Below, one piece after another: positions 34,501 to 47,600 of a stretch of DNA of 64,000 bases. The notes beneath the pieces were generated by a model, which was not told the origin of the DNA, made no database searches, and saw only the letters and a list, made by a program, of their open reading frames with translations. The DNA comes from Apostichopus japonicus (lineage: Eukaryota; Echinodermata; Holothuroidea; Aspidochirotida; Stichopodidae), in NCBI RefSeq assembly GCF_037975245.1, contig NC_092575.1, positions 5,699,501 through 5,763,500 on the forward strand, written 5' to 3'. Within the stretch, counting starts at the first letter, position 1. Every line of letters begins with the position of its first letter. The position numbers were made by a program, and so were the translations under genes.

Positions 34501-35521
34501 AAACATAAATGTAAAAAAATCCTTGGCCGATATTTGCATCCAGTGCAGGTGTGGATCTGAGGGAAGGGTCAGGGGTGTGTACTCACCCCTTTTTTCAACC
34601 CCAAACAGGGAGGGGGCATCCAGTGCAGGTGCGGACGAAATATGCAAAGGCATTGGATTTACAGTGAAAGTTTTCTGTGCGATGCGAATTAGGCTAGGCC
34701 TTGTTATGTGTGCTAGGAAAGTGTGGTAGACCTCGGTTTATGTGTTTTGAAAACGTTATCAGATTTCATGAAGATATGATTTTTAGATATGATGTGACAA
34801 CAACTAAAACCAGAAATATAGTTTGTGCAGACTTTTTTTCCGAGTCCTGAGATATTGCTATGGTGCTAACACCACCAGCTACTTTAAAGAGGTCACAGAG
34901 CATATTCTGCTTCTCAAACAACAAACAGTAAACAACAAACAGTTAACAACAAACAGTAAACCAATAAACAGTACACGACAAATTTGAAATAAACGTCAAG
35001 AAATGCCAAACTTTTTGAAAGATGACAAAATAGTAAAGAAAAAAAGAAGAAAAAACGTGAACGAAATAAATGCAGGACGATAGCTTAAACAAGCGAAGTC
35101 GGGGTGACAAGACACAAACAAGAACACCACAAAATTTAAATATAATGGGGAAGACATGAGAGGTAGTAAATAGGGTGCTAGGAGAGGACCAGTGGGATGA
35201 GATAATGAGGGGGGGTAACAGAGAGGATGGAGGAGTGATTAAACGTACCTTGACCCTTCAGTCATGTGCAACATTCTGGCGAGACATGAACACACATATA
35301 AAGTTAGTAAACCACATCAGGATTATAAATTACAAATAAGAAATAAAAAAAAATTGATAAAATCTTTTTTTAAGATTAAAGCTGTAGGATGTTAAATATG
35401 GGCAAGAATTTTTTTAGAGAAACATATATGAAGGAAAGTAGTCTTTAAAATCACCAATTTTTATGTAGATCTATAGATGGAAAGGAGATATTTTTAACCA
35501 GATTTTGACAATATACAATAC

Positions 35522-35567
<46 letters not shown>

Positions 35568-35590
35568 ATATATATATATTTATATATATG

Positions 35591-35648
<58 letters not shown>

Positions 35649-38600
35649 TGTATATCAGAGAGGAAAGACAAAGTTAAAATGCATGTATTTTGATAACTAA
35701 TTTTCAGCTCCAGAGTTAAAAAGAAGTTCTATGGTATATGATTATTATGTACTATGTTATCTTAAAAGGTCCACCACCAAGCGGGGAATGTAGGCTAAAT
35801 GCATATACTACACTTTCATGTTAGGATATCCTTTTTCACCACATAATAAAATGTGAATTTTAGTAAGTGATACACTGTGGGCTACCCATCCTATCACCAA
35901 TTCTGATCACTTCTTGAAGAGATACAATTTGATATTAAATGGTTAGACCAGGAGGAGGACCGGTAGGGTGAAATTGAGGACCAGTAGGGGTGCAATTGTG
36001 AAACAAAGATCACCTTTTTCTTTCCAAGAGCTTTTATGTCATCCTGAGTAAGTTTACACGAGAGGTAAACGAAAGGGTGAGAAAGAAACATATTTTTTTG
36101 GCATCAAAAATTCCCATCACAAGAATTTAGAAAGAATCAACAAAATCATGACAAGATATTCTGAATGCATCAAATGTTAATTCAAGTGAGAGTTATTAAA
36201 ACAAATTCTCTTTGTTTTTGGGACAAACATACAAGTTCCGACTCAGACTACATATGCACAATCATGCTATATTGACCACTCAATAAGACATCGGCAGTTA
36301 TCCTTTGGCCCTATGAAACATTTCACCCACAACCACATCCTTTCTAACCCAGTTTTGAATTTCACTACTAATGGCCGATATGTTTTAACCGGTGTACATA
36401 ATTATTAACAACAATTCGTCCCTTCTTTCGCGTACTGACGAATATGCATATTATTTTATTTTGTTTTACGTAGTGACGAATGGTTTTGAACATCTATATG
36501 CCCTTAAAATGGTTCTACATCCTTTAAATTTAGAACAATAAAATTCAACTGAACTTAAAACTAGGAGACTGCTTAAAATATAATATTTTTGATCAAAAAT
36601 TCAGTTGCAAATCATTCAAATGACTTTGACTGTGATATATCTATTTTTTTTACAACATTAGCAGCGAAACAGGCGTCGAATTGCCACGCTAATTTTTGGA
36701 TTACAAGTATGTGTGACCGTCGTAAACCCAACATTTTAAGAGCAAAGTTATACATCAGCCTACATCCAACATGAAGTACACAGATGACTATGATATGCCC
36801 ATGTAAACTTCAAAGGCAGTTTTCTCTCACCAACCTCGTTTTGAATTAACACAGGTTTGCTAGGTCAATTGTTAATTCATGGCCTGATATTTTAACATAT
36901 AAATGCTTGAACTCACACAGTAAATGCATGCGACAATCAGAGTTGAGGTTGTGTTTTTGGTGTTTTTTATTATAATTATTATTTTTGGTGGTAATTTTCA
37001 TGCAGGAATTTTAAGGTGAAGGGTGCAAGACAATAAAATTGTTGCTGTAAATAAAATAAATTAAAAAATTAAAGGAAACTGTTAATACATCTTTTGAGGG
37101 ATGCAAAAGAATGTGCTAAAGTTTAGATCTGTCCTTATTATCCTGTCATTTAGCATTATCCTCAGAATTGTGTTCAAAATGAATATGGAGAGGATGTGTG
37201 TTGTTGTCTTTCAACACAAGTATACAAGTGGCTATTCTGTTAGGTGACATCCCTCCCTCTTGCCACACAACACAAGTATACAAGTAGTTATTCTATTGGA
37301 TGATATCCCTCCCTCTTGCCATGGTTCTCCATCACCTTTCCCCCGTCAATACAAATGTAAAGCCGCAAAGAGAGGAAAAAAGAATGAAGAGAAAAAACAA
37401 GCATTTTAGTGGCATTTTGCTGAAAAATATGACAATTTCATGAGACAGTGATTGTTTTTCTTCACTAAGCAATTTATCTTTACAAATAGTGAAGTGAGAA
37501 CGTCCTTTGAAGAAATTTTGCAAGAGTGATACTTTGCATTTTAAGCTCTACCTTTAGCACTAGAGATACTTCCTTTTAATACTCTGCGTTTGGTCCCTTT
37601 AAAAATTTGAGAGAACGATAAAGATCATATTACAGTTTGAAACCAGCCTATAGAAATTGAATATTTAATGGTCCAAGAAAGAGATATGTATTTCTGGGGG
37701 GGGGGGGGGGTGATTATGTAAAGTAACACCAAATCATCTTTCAGCACAAGCACTTCATAGGGTGAAATTCCTCACACTTAATGTATCTTCCTCTGCCTAA
37801 CACTTCCCGCCTCCCGCCTCCCCGACCCGATACAAATTTATGCAAAAAAGGGTAGGAACAATTTGCAGCGATACCACAAGCAAAGAGTATTTCCCTGTAA
37901 GAGCATTGTAATGTTGAAGTAGAAAAAAAAAATGTGATGTGCAACAAGCAGTAAAATGCCGTTAACAGACTATACCTTTGATCCCTTTGAGAGATTTGAG
38001 GGGGAAAAAAAGGAAAAACAAGAACATTACTTGAGACAGAAAACACCATATATGACTTAGACCTTTATGACTTGATAATCATAGACAGTTTAACGACAGT
38101 CTAGTAGTAGCCCGGTGTAGATATCCTTGTAACTACTAAACAAAAATCACAATGATACCACCGAGGGGACAGTTCATTAGCGTGATACCTCTCAGAAAAT
38201 GATGAATGACATATTCTAAACTCACCCCCTCTCCCCCACCCTATCCCATCCCCCACTCTCATTTCCAAGGGACAACTCCCCCCCCCCTCCCCCAGTTTTC
38301 GATTTGGAAAAAAACATGAAGTTTATGAAATAATTGGAGCAGTAATTTATATATATGAATATACTATATTTTTTATACAATATTTTTGTACTATTTGCTT
38401 TTATATGTTTCCTGTATTTTAAATCTTTACTGTGTATTAATTGTTTCAATTCCTGTAAAGCGCTTCGAGCAGCGTTGCTGATGAACGCGCTATATAAGTA
38501 CTATTTTATTATTATTATTATTATTACTTAATGAATATTCATACCTCATCCCATCCCTCTGAGGATCCAGCTAGTTGATAGTGTACTTTCCTGAGTTCAT

Positions 38601-41600
38601 CCAGTTTCTTCCTCTCTTTCTCCAGGTTGTTCTCCAGTTCCAAGACTCTAATCTTACTCTCCATCTCCAGCCTCTTGGTCTGTGTCAAACTCAGATTCGT
38701 AAAGTCCATAGATTCTACAATCCAAATGGAAGTCCGGTATGGTAAATTATACACAGCAGACTATACGGTACATGTATATATATATATATATATATACAAC
38801 AACAGCTTACAGTTTTACACTGAATATGAGGATGTGACTGACAGCTCTCTTTAAAAAAAGTATGTTGAAGAGATGAATCATCATTATGGCCAAACCAATT
38901 ATCTTGTCAGTCGTGACACACTGCACACTATATAAAAACCTTACTGTACTACTTAGCACCTGGCCTTCACCCTAGGTAGCATATAAAGTCTCTAAGTAGC
39001 ATCTTAGCAGATTAAGTTTCACCCTTACCAAGCTAGGTAACACTGTACCACACTAGGTATCCTCATCTGACGACCCTATAGCACTCTACCACACTACATA
39101 GCACCACAGTGTCACTAATTCACATCCTTTCACATAATGTAGAACTCTACCATACTAAATTTATGACTAAACAAACCTGGTAGCACCTTAGTGTACTAGT
39201 AACACCTTATCAGACTGGTTTATAAGTAGTACCATCTTTAGCACAGTTATGTAGCAACTTAGCACACCATGCAGTCACATGATGTAACACACTCAGAGTA
39301 CCTTACCATACAACACAACAGCTTACAACAATAGTACTAATGTAACAGCTAACACACTCATAGCACCTTACCATAAACACAACAGCTTACTACAATAGTA
39401 CCATGTAATAGCTTACACACTCATAGTACCTTACCAAACAACAAAACAGCTTTCTACAATAGTAACATGTAACAGGTAACACACTCATAGCACCTTACCA
39501 TACTAGTAACCACCATACCATACTAGTAACCACCATACTGTACTAGTAACCACCTTAACACACTAAGTAGCATGTTGACATACAATACAAGTTTACACCA
39601 TAATCACACTTTTTAACACCTGACAATACTAGTTAGATAGTTGTAGTAACATATTGCAAATGACTTGTTTTGTAACAACAAAACAGCAAAGCAAAAACAT
39701 TCCATTAGTAAACCTAAGGGGAAGGATAAGGGAGAGGAGATATTAAAGAATGTATAAGACCAACCGTCGGATAGTCAATTAATTAATTAATCAATCAATT
39801 AATCAATCAATGAATCACTTCAATTAACTATTCGTCACTTCTTTTATTACTGCAAGTTTACATTTGTTAAAGAAACTGACAAAGTCAGATCCAAAATCAA
39901 ACAAATCACAATCGCACACCATTCGAGTACCAAATCAATCGATAAATCAATTAATCTATCATGACATTATTGATCGATCAGCTTCTTTCTTGATCAATTT
40001 GACAACATTTAAAACAATCATCGATTAGCCAATCTACCATTCACACCAACTCAATTAGCTTTTAAATTTCATGCTTGATCAATCAACTATATTAATCAGC
40101 CCGGTAGAAATGCATTGTAAATCACAAATCATTGGAGGTTTGGGGTGGAGGTAAGGAGCATCATCACAAACACCACAAACTCATGCACGACAACGATACG
40201 GTCCCTACCGTCATCGGAATCCAAATCAATCAACCAATCTGTGATATGGAAATAGAGATATAGTAACGATAAGATGGCTAACAGATTCCCCATAGGACAG
40301 ATCGTGTTTACAGACAACCGAGACCATCCTTATTGTCTTCCATCGAACAATCAGTTAAAATATTTTAACAAAAGCACTCACTTAAACCTCATCAATTTTT
40401 AGCCTAAATATGCCTCAAAGTGCACCACTTAACATCGTCGGTCTAATATTTAATGTTTCTTCTGGGAGTGTATCCCCCAGACCCCCCCCCCATGGAAGTC
40501 ATCTTTAAGGACCAAACGGGCCACTCCCCTCTCCTTTAACACCCTGCATCCATCCTTGATGTAGCTACTGCTAACCTGGTAAGCACAAATCACCCTATGA
40601 AACATCAAGCCATCCAGAATAAGAGCTTTAGGCTTTTAAGTTTTATTCTATTCTCAAACTATAATATCACTTCGGTTTTAATATATGAATTTCTTCTTTA
40701 TTATTGATTTTCACAATCTGTGCAGGTGTTAAATCATTGTTGATATATTGCCTACTAAATATATTGCTGCTTTCTCTAACCCGTGTAAGGAGAGAAAAAC
40801 TCACCCTTTTCATCGATCATTTCAGCTCCAGTTTTGGCGGATGCCACCACCTTTGCAGTGGCGGATGCCACCCCCTTAGAGGCGACTTGGAGTTCCTTCA
40901 AGTTGGCACTGCCCTTGTCCGATTTGACTCTGGACGCTGCCACCAGCTGGGCGGTACAGGCCGCGATTTCGCTCGAGCAGACGATCAGAGCTTCAAACTT
41001 TTCTTTGCCTTGAACGACTTTATCGGAAGCATCTCTGAGAAACGCAAGGGGCAGGAGTAATAATGTTGATGAGGGGGCGTAGAACCATGTAATCAATTAA
41101 TCATAAAATAAATTAATAAACAAATATACACTTAATTTATTTTTTTCACAAAACCATTCATACATTGGGAGCAATTTAAAAAATTATAAATTTGTACTTG
41201 CAGCCCAGCTAATCAGTTTTACATATGTAATCAACCAATGCTAATAATTCCTCTCCCTCCCCCCCTCTCCCCTCCCCCCACCCTCCCCACCTCCACCAAT
41301 GCAGTCATATGACACAAATTTCAATTCTTGACTATACGGTCAAGCTACTTCACACTTACACCAGGTGTGTGGCTCCAACTCCGACCAGCTTAGCGGCCGA
41401 TATCAGGCCTTCCGTCCATCTGTGGTGACGTTTGTAGAAGTCTTTCGACGTGGCCGATCCCTGTCGTTGGAAAGATCACGAGATAATGAGAAATGCGGTC
41501 AATTTGAATACACTCTATCTCCCTACTTCAATCATTCACTTCTGACAACTATTACAGAGTGATCTTTTTGAAATGCATCAAATACGGGCAAACATCAATG

Positions 41601-44600
41601 ACAGAAATATCGTTGAGTAAATTATCGAGAACAGTAATTGCTGCAGAACCCCATTGCTGCAACAAAATAACTGGAAAAGACCATGAAACTTGCCATGGGT
41701 GCCTGTTCAAACTGTAAAGATGTTGTAAGTTTTGTCAAATATCTTACCTTATGATGCAGAAACTGACGCAATTTTGCATGAAATGGCGAAAAAGCTTCGT
41801 CAGCAGAAAAGAGAACCGAATGGTATTGTCCGTTACGATTGAAAATTCTCTTGACGAAACGGTACATATCGCAATCGTAGAGAGTGTACGAGTTTCCTTA
41901 AAGTGCGGTTATAAATCCAGCTGGAAGAAATAGTTTCCTTTTTCTCTTATAAGTAAACAAGACCCACCTTTCCCGTTGATACAATCTCTCGTTGCAAATT
42001 CTTTGAATTTTCGATCAACGCTTTGATGTACTTCATGAGCTCTGTGCAAGAGTCCAGGATCCTTCCGTTGACCTCTAGTTTGACCCCACTGTCTGCTTCC
42101 TGCGATTTCCTCAACATATCCTGCAGGAAAAAAAGAGTGACAGAATAAGTGTCAGGATCGACGAAAGAATTCATTTGAATGAAATGCTATAAATGTTGAC
42201 CTGTATATCTTGACAGCCAAATGATCTACTGACAACAATTAACCTTTATCGCTAAATATTTTACGCTTAAAATGAAATGAGAAACCGGAAGATCGGATTC
42301 ACCGATCTGACATTCCTCTGATTGAATTATTCAGCTTATTGATGATTACTGACTGACTATGTCAAAGAAGCTCAAAGCACCAAAGTGAGAATTATAGCAA
42401 ACTAAATATTCTGTGGGTATTAATTAACTATTCTTATCGTTGAACGTATAAACATGTGGGAATGTTCAGCTGTTTTCCTCAATTATGTTGGTCTTCCTTT
42501 ACATTCACCTCTGCCTCCAACCATACCAACAATCTTCTCCTTGGCCAACCTCTCTCCTCAAGATGCATATCGTCCTTGATCATCCATCAAACTCCCCACC
42601 CCACCCCAACCCTCACACACCTTTCATCTCAGTTTACTTATCTACATTGAAAATTACATCGTTCTCCTTTGAAGATGACCTACATAAGCTACAATGCTAT
42701 CTCTATTCCTACGCTCAAAATCAAACTACCCAAACATAATCATCGCACCACAACATGGAATCAGGCTTTGTTAACTTTACAAGAATGATGCCGATTCTTA
42801 AGTGAATGCTGTTTCTTATACAGAGGTCAAAGGTCATGTGAGCTTTACCTCTATCCTCTTCTCTGCTTGTAGAATGGCATCAGTGGTTGACTGCATCTCC
42901 TTGTCCACCAGGTCGCCAAGCTCCTCACTGATGTCTCCTTCACCTGAGTGCAGCAGCTGATGAAGAAGGTGAAGATGAAGGAATAATGAGAAAAGTAGTC
43001 AAATATCTTCTTCCCGTCTAGTCCCAGGTGGCAAGTCAAGTCAAGACACAAGTCATGTTATTTCATCGCCAAGTCAAGTCACATCACCAGTCTTTCATCA
43101 GCGAGTAAAGAGAAGTCACACGTGGCAAAAACTGTTAACCGATTCTGACTCGAGTCAACGTTTTTGTTTTCAAATTTTTATTGTGCTCAAATACAGGATA
43201 GACAAAGCATAAAAAGCCACCTTTTCTGCTTTTAAAAACAGGAGGTTGTGTTTCATTATTTGTACAACCAAGGTAAAGTTTCCAATCAGTATCAACTCAT
43301 TTTGCACTACAGTACTTTATGACATTAAATGTCCTACATTTTGGAAAAGTACCTCAGTAAGCAGGCAGGCAAAAGGAACATTAATTTTGACAAATATTCT
43401 CTAGAATCTGTGACTTCACTGTTAGGAGATACAACAATTGAACTGTGACTTCCCTGTTAGGAGATACAACATTTGAACTGTGACATCACTCTAAGGAGAT
43501 ACAACAATTGAACTGTGGCCTCCCTGTTAGGAGATACTACAATTGAACTGTGACTTCGCTGTTAGGAGATACAACAATTGAATTATGACTTCGCTGTTAG
43601 GAGATACAACAATTGAACTGTGACATCACTGTAAGGAGAAACAACAATTGAACTGTGACTTCGCTGTTAGGAGATACAACAATTGAACTGTGGCTTCGCT
43701 GTTAGGAGATACAACAATAGAACTGTGACTTCCCTGTTAGGAGATACGACAATTGAATTATGACTTCGCTGTTAGGAGATACGACAATTGAACTGTGACT
43801 TCGCTGTTAGGAGATACGACAATTGAACTGTGGCTTCGCTGTTAGGAGATACAACAATTGAATTGTGGCTTCGCTGTTAGGAAATACAACAATTGAACTG
43901 CAACAGGCATGTCATGGGTAATTTGTTATTATTAGTTCAAGGAAGAATAAATTTACCTCGGCAACACGTGAGATCTCCTTGAGATGCTGGTTCACTTGGT
44001 TTCTCTGGTTAACGAATCTGCCGGTGCCTGTCGATTCTTGTAATGTGATCACTAAGTCTATGGCTCTGTGGCAGGCATCGTGGCACGCATTTGATAAACC
44101 TACATTATTGGGATGAACAAAAATGATGAGATACGAAAAGATTTCAACTCATACAAATTTCTGGCAAATTTGTACGATACAAACATCAAGCCTACACTAG
44201 GCAAAGGCGGGAGGTAGGTTCAATAAACCTACACAAGAAGACGACGAACTTTGATTAGACACAAGAAGATTTTCACGGCATATATTTCCACGGCATATAT
44301 TTCTGTCGAGTCCCGTAACCTGACCGATAAAGCCAATGGAAAGCACTGTGGACAGGCATTAGATAAGGTGAAGAAGGAAATTTGCACATTAGATAAGGTG
44401 ACCTGTTAAATTTCCATGTGACATACAACAGTCACAGGAGTAGTTTAAAAAGTATACATAAGGACATTTAAGATACACTTTAAAGTAGCCGTTAAAGCAT
44501 TTCATAAACCTACATCATGTTACAGCAAAAGAAACAAATCAACCTAGGTGGTGTAGAGAAATAGACGGTCCTTCAACGGTCACGATTGTCCAAAGGACTG

Positions 44601-47600
44601 GTCTTTCTGAATATTGCATTAATTATAGTACGATGTCCCACACCTAACGATAATATCAAAGCTTAACCCTTGGTACGGAAAGAAACTTTTTTCACTTATT
44701 CACAAAGATTACTGAGAAACTAACCACCGGTAATCACACCAGATGTGAGGCAATTTTAATTCAGCTCTCGATGAAAAATATTCATATTACCCGATAATGT
44801 TACTTACATGATGACAGTAGAGTCTAAACCCCTCCCAGTCTGTATCACCCCTCCCAATCCCCCGCCCCCCTAGCCCCCACTGGGAGAGGGCATAGAATAC
44901 CTTGAAATAAGGTTGAAGATCATTTTCAATTCCTATTACAAAATGTTCTTACTCTCTCCTTTGTCTACAGGCGCCATGTTTGAAGTGGCCTTCCCCTTCA
45001 TAAGATACGATCCTAGGATGTTGGAGAAGGTCCCGATGCTTGCAATGAAGTTACCAACCTCTGTAACAAAAATGGGGAAAAAAGGAAAATATATGAAATC
45101 AGTATTGAATAGTGTAAGTGACTTACATATTAAACTGAAAAAATAAAAAAAAATTAAAAATTGTCAAAAATAGTATGAATCATTAGGTGTTTTGATTTTT
45201 TGATTTTGTTTATACTACCTCTCCACCACCGCCCCCCCCCCCATTTTTTCATATCTTTGTGGCTGTCAATTTCTTTTGTAACTTTGTATATACATTTGTA
45301 TATTGTGACTTTTTAATGTACACTATTTAATTATATTTTATTGCCATCATGTGTTTACTCTTTTATTTGATATAACCATGTTAAAATCAAAACCAAATCA
45401 AATCAATAATCAGAGAGAAGTCAAAGGGAATCAGTCATAACCAGAAGCAAAAAGCAAGGAATGGTAAAAGACATTATAGAAGATAGGACAAGCTTTGTCA
45501 CTCAATGATGATAACAGCAACAAGACATATCACCCTATGAATCTCGCTAAGTCCACTTTTATACCGTGAAGTGATATTAAGGGATGCGGGCAGACATATC
45601 AGGTGTGGATTCATGGGGGTGTACACCACCCCTTCCCCCTCCCACCATGACAAAAGGTTAAAGTGGTTATTAACCTTACATGTAGACCTAATTATAGCAC
45701 TAATTTTTGTCTAAACATATCTCAGAATGAACCATTTTACAAATGTTCTTTTCTTTCAGGGGGAGGACTGGCCATCTAAATCCTCTCAATTTTTAAAATT
45801 CTGAATCCACAGCCATTTATTTATGTCGATACTTACCCATGTCATTCTGTTCATATCGCCGTATACTTTCCTCAAGGTGTCTCAGAGCATCATCCACTCC
45901 TGCTGACCGACTCAGCAGATACTCTGAAATTGAGAGCAAAAGACAGAATATATATAAATATATTTATGTATATCTGTACAAATAGCTATAAACACATACA
46001 TAGACATACAATAATAATATTTCTAACATATAATGATATACTATATAACCTGACAAGATACATACAAAAAGACAAACCCATCGACTTCAATCTCGAGTAC
46101 ATTATAAGTTTTACGGTATCCTTTTCTGCCAGACATTCTCCAATATGAACTTATTAACTATGGTCCACACATTTTCATTCTCTCTGTAAAATAATCACAC
46201 AATAGGACACCAGGCTACATCCAAGCATGCGCTATTCTATTTGACAAGCAAATTTTGACTTTCAGCCATGAGTTAATAATAGCAAACCCAACAATATATC
46301 CACATATATTTAATTCATACTTCCTTTTAATAGCTGCTGGTGACACCAAAACTATTACTTATCAATATACTACACCCAGAATTGCTTTCACATGCTATGA
46401 AAGCTTCTAATGCTATTGTCATATTCCATGTTGCAATTTATCAAAGTGATCCACGGAAAGCAGAGATTGAAACTATTATATTTGATTTATTAAACCAACG
46501 GTCTAGGCATGAAATCCTTGGCAGCATCGTTATTTCACCCCAGCATCCATAATTTTGTTTTATTTTTTAATACTGCCCTCTACTACTGACACCATTTACG
46601 TTCATTCATACCTGCTGTACATGTTGCGGTGGCATAGGAAGGATCGTCCATGTCCTCCATGGTCCGTCTCAATGAGCTCTGAGCAGAATTAATGGCGTCA
46701 ACTACGTAAATAAGAAAATTAAAGTACAAAATATAAAGAAATGTTAGGTAAATATGAAGTAAATATTATAAATATCACAACAATGCCACAAAGGTTTTGA
46801 TAAGTATCAGAGTTTGAGAGCATCATAAACGCATTCATCTCCTCTATGAGAAGTTAGTACTGTCAGACAGGAATCATAAATGAATCTCCATATAAAGTAA
46901 TTAACACAAACATTTTAACAATGACTTATCTTTATGAATATTTAATTATTTTGACACAAAGACATTATATTTTAAGACTTCTACAAAGTATTCCTTTATA
47001 TTAAAATACAATTGTACGTAGAGAAAGATGTCTTTAAAAAGGCCTGCCAGAGGAACCTGATCGTCATCCTCTTACCGAGAAGGGCTTTCCTCTGAGAGAC
47101 GGCCTCGTTCTTGATCGTCTCCTCTTTGGCATTCTTCTCCTCCACGGACTGCTGGAGTCGTTCCACAAATCTCTCCGCGTTCAGGCGGGCCATCTCTTGC
47201 TCCTCCGTGGTCTTCTGAACCTTCCCCAGCTGCTTGGTCACGTCTGCATGCTGATAAAAACAGAGACCCAAATCAAGAACAAATCTAGCGCTTGGATATT
47301 AAAAGTAAATGGCTTCATTCGCAGCATAATGATGTCCCCGCCATCGAATAATCTTGCAATGAATGAAGGAATGTCATTCGCTTGTCTCTTGCATTATGCA
47401 ATATTAACCAGGATGTTTCAAATCCTTGAGAATTCTCTGATGCTTTGAAATCTTGATCATTTTGGTCCAATCTTTTTCAAAACACATATCAACAATTATT
47501 CTAGACCTAACACATTAATAGCAGATGTAACCAGCCCTAGCCAACTGTGCATACAGGAATGAGCGGTGAAGTCATTACTGTCATACACTACTAAGGCTAA

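Larger units (their letters stand above)
30604..38544 (-). other. Last intron of HIP1, 7.9 kb
   Basis: Contains (TA)n microsatellites at 31484-31512 and 35523-35656, a diverged duplication at 32466-32870 and an AACAAACAGT tandem at 34914-34973. It also holds two 17-bp TCCAGTGCAGGTG repeats 80 bp apart near 34539 and 34619, a two-copy 56-bp repeat at 37212-37320, and G-runs near 37690. Two possible micro-exons are reported under findings. Open frames at 34343-34729 and 37741-38049 have no support as genes. Confidence 0.55.

Noticed and set aside
34343-34729. 128-residue + frame in the HIP1 last intron
   Set aside because: It spans a direct repeat related to the GATTCA repeat family, and no domain is visible.
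42849-42943. Alternative acceptor at 42943 for a HIP1 exon
   Set aside because: It would start with two bases that the upstream phase-0 exon cannot complete; the acceptor after 42956 keeps phase and restores the conserved lead into [11 protein letters not shown].
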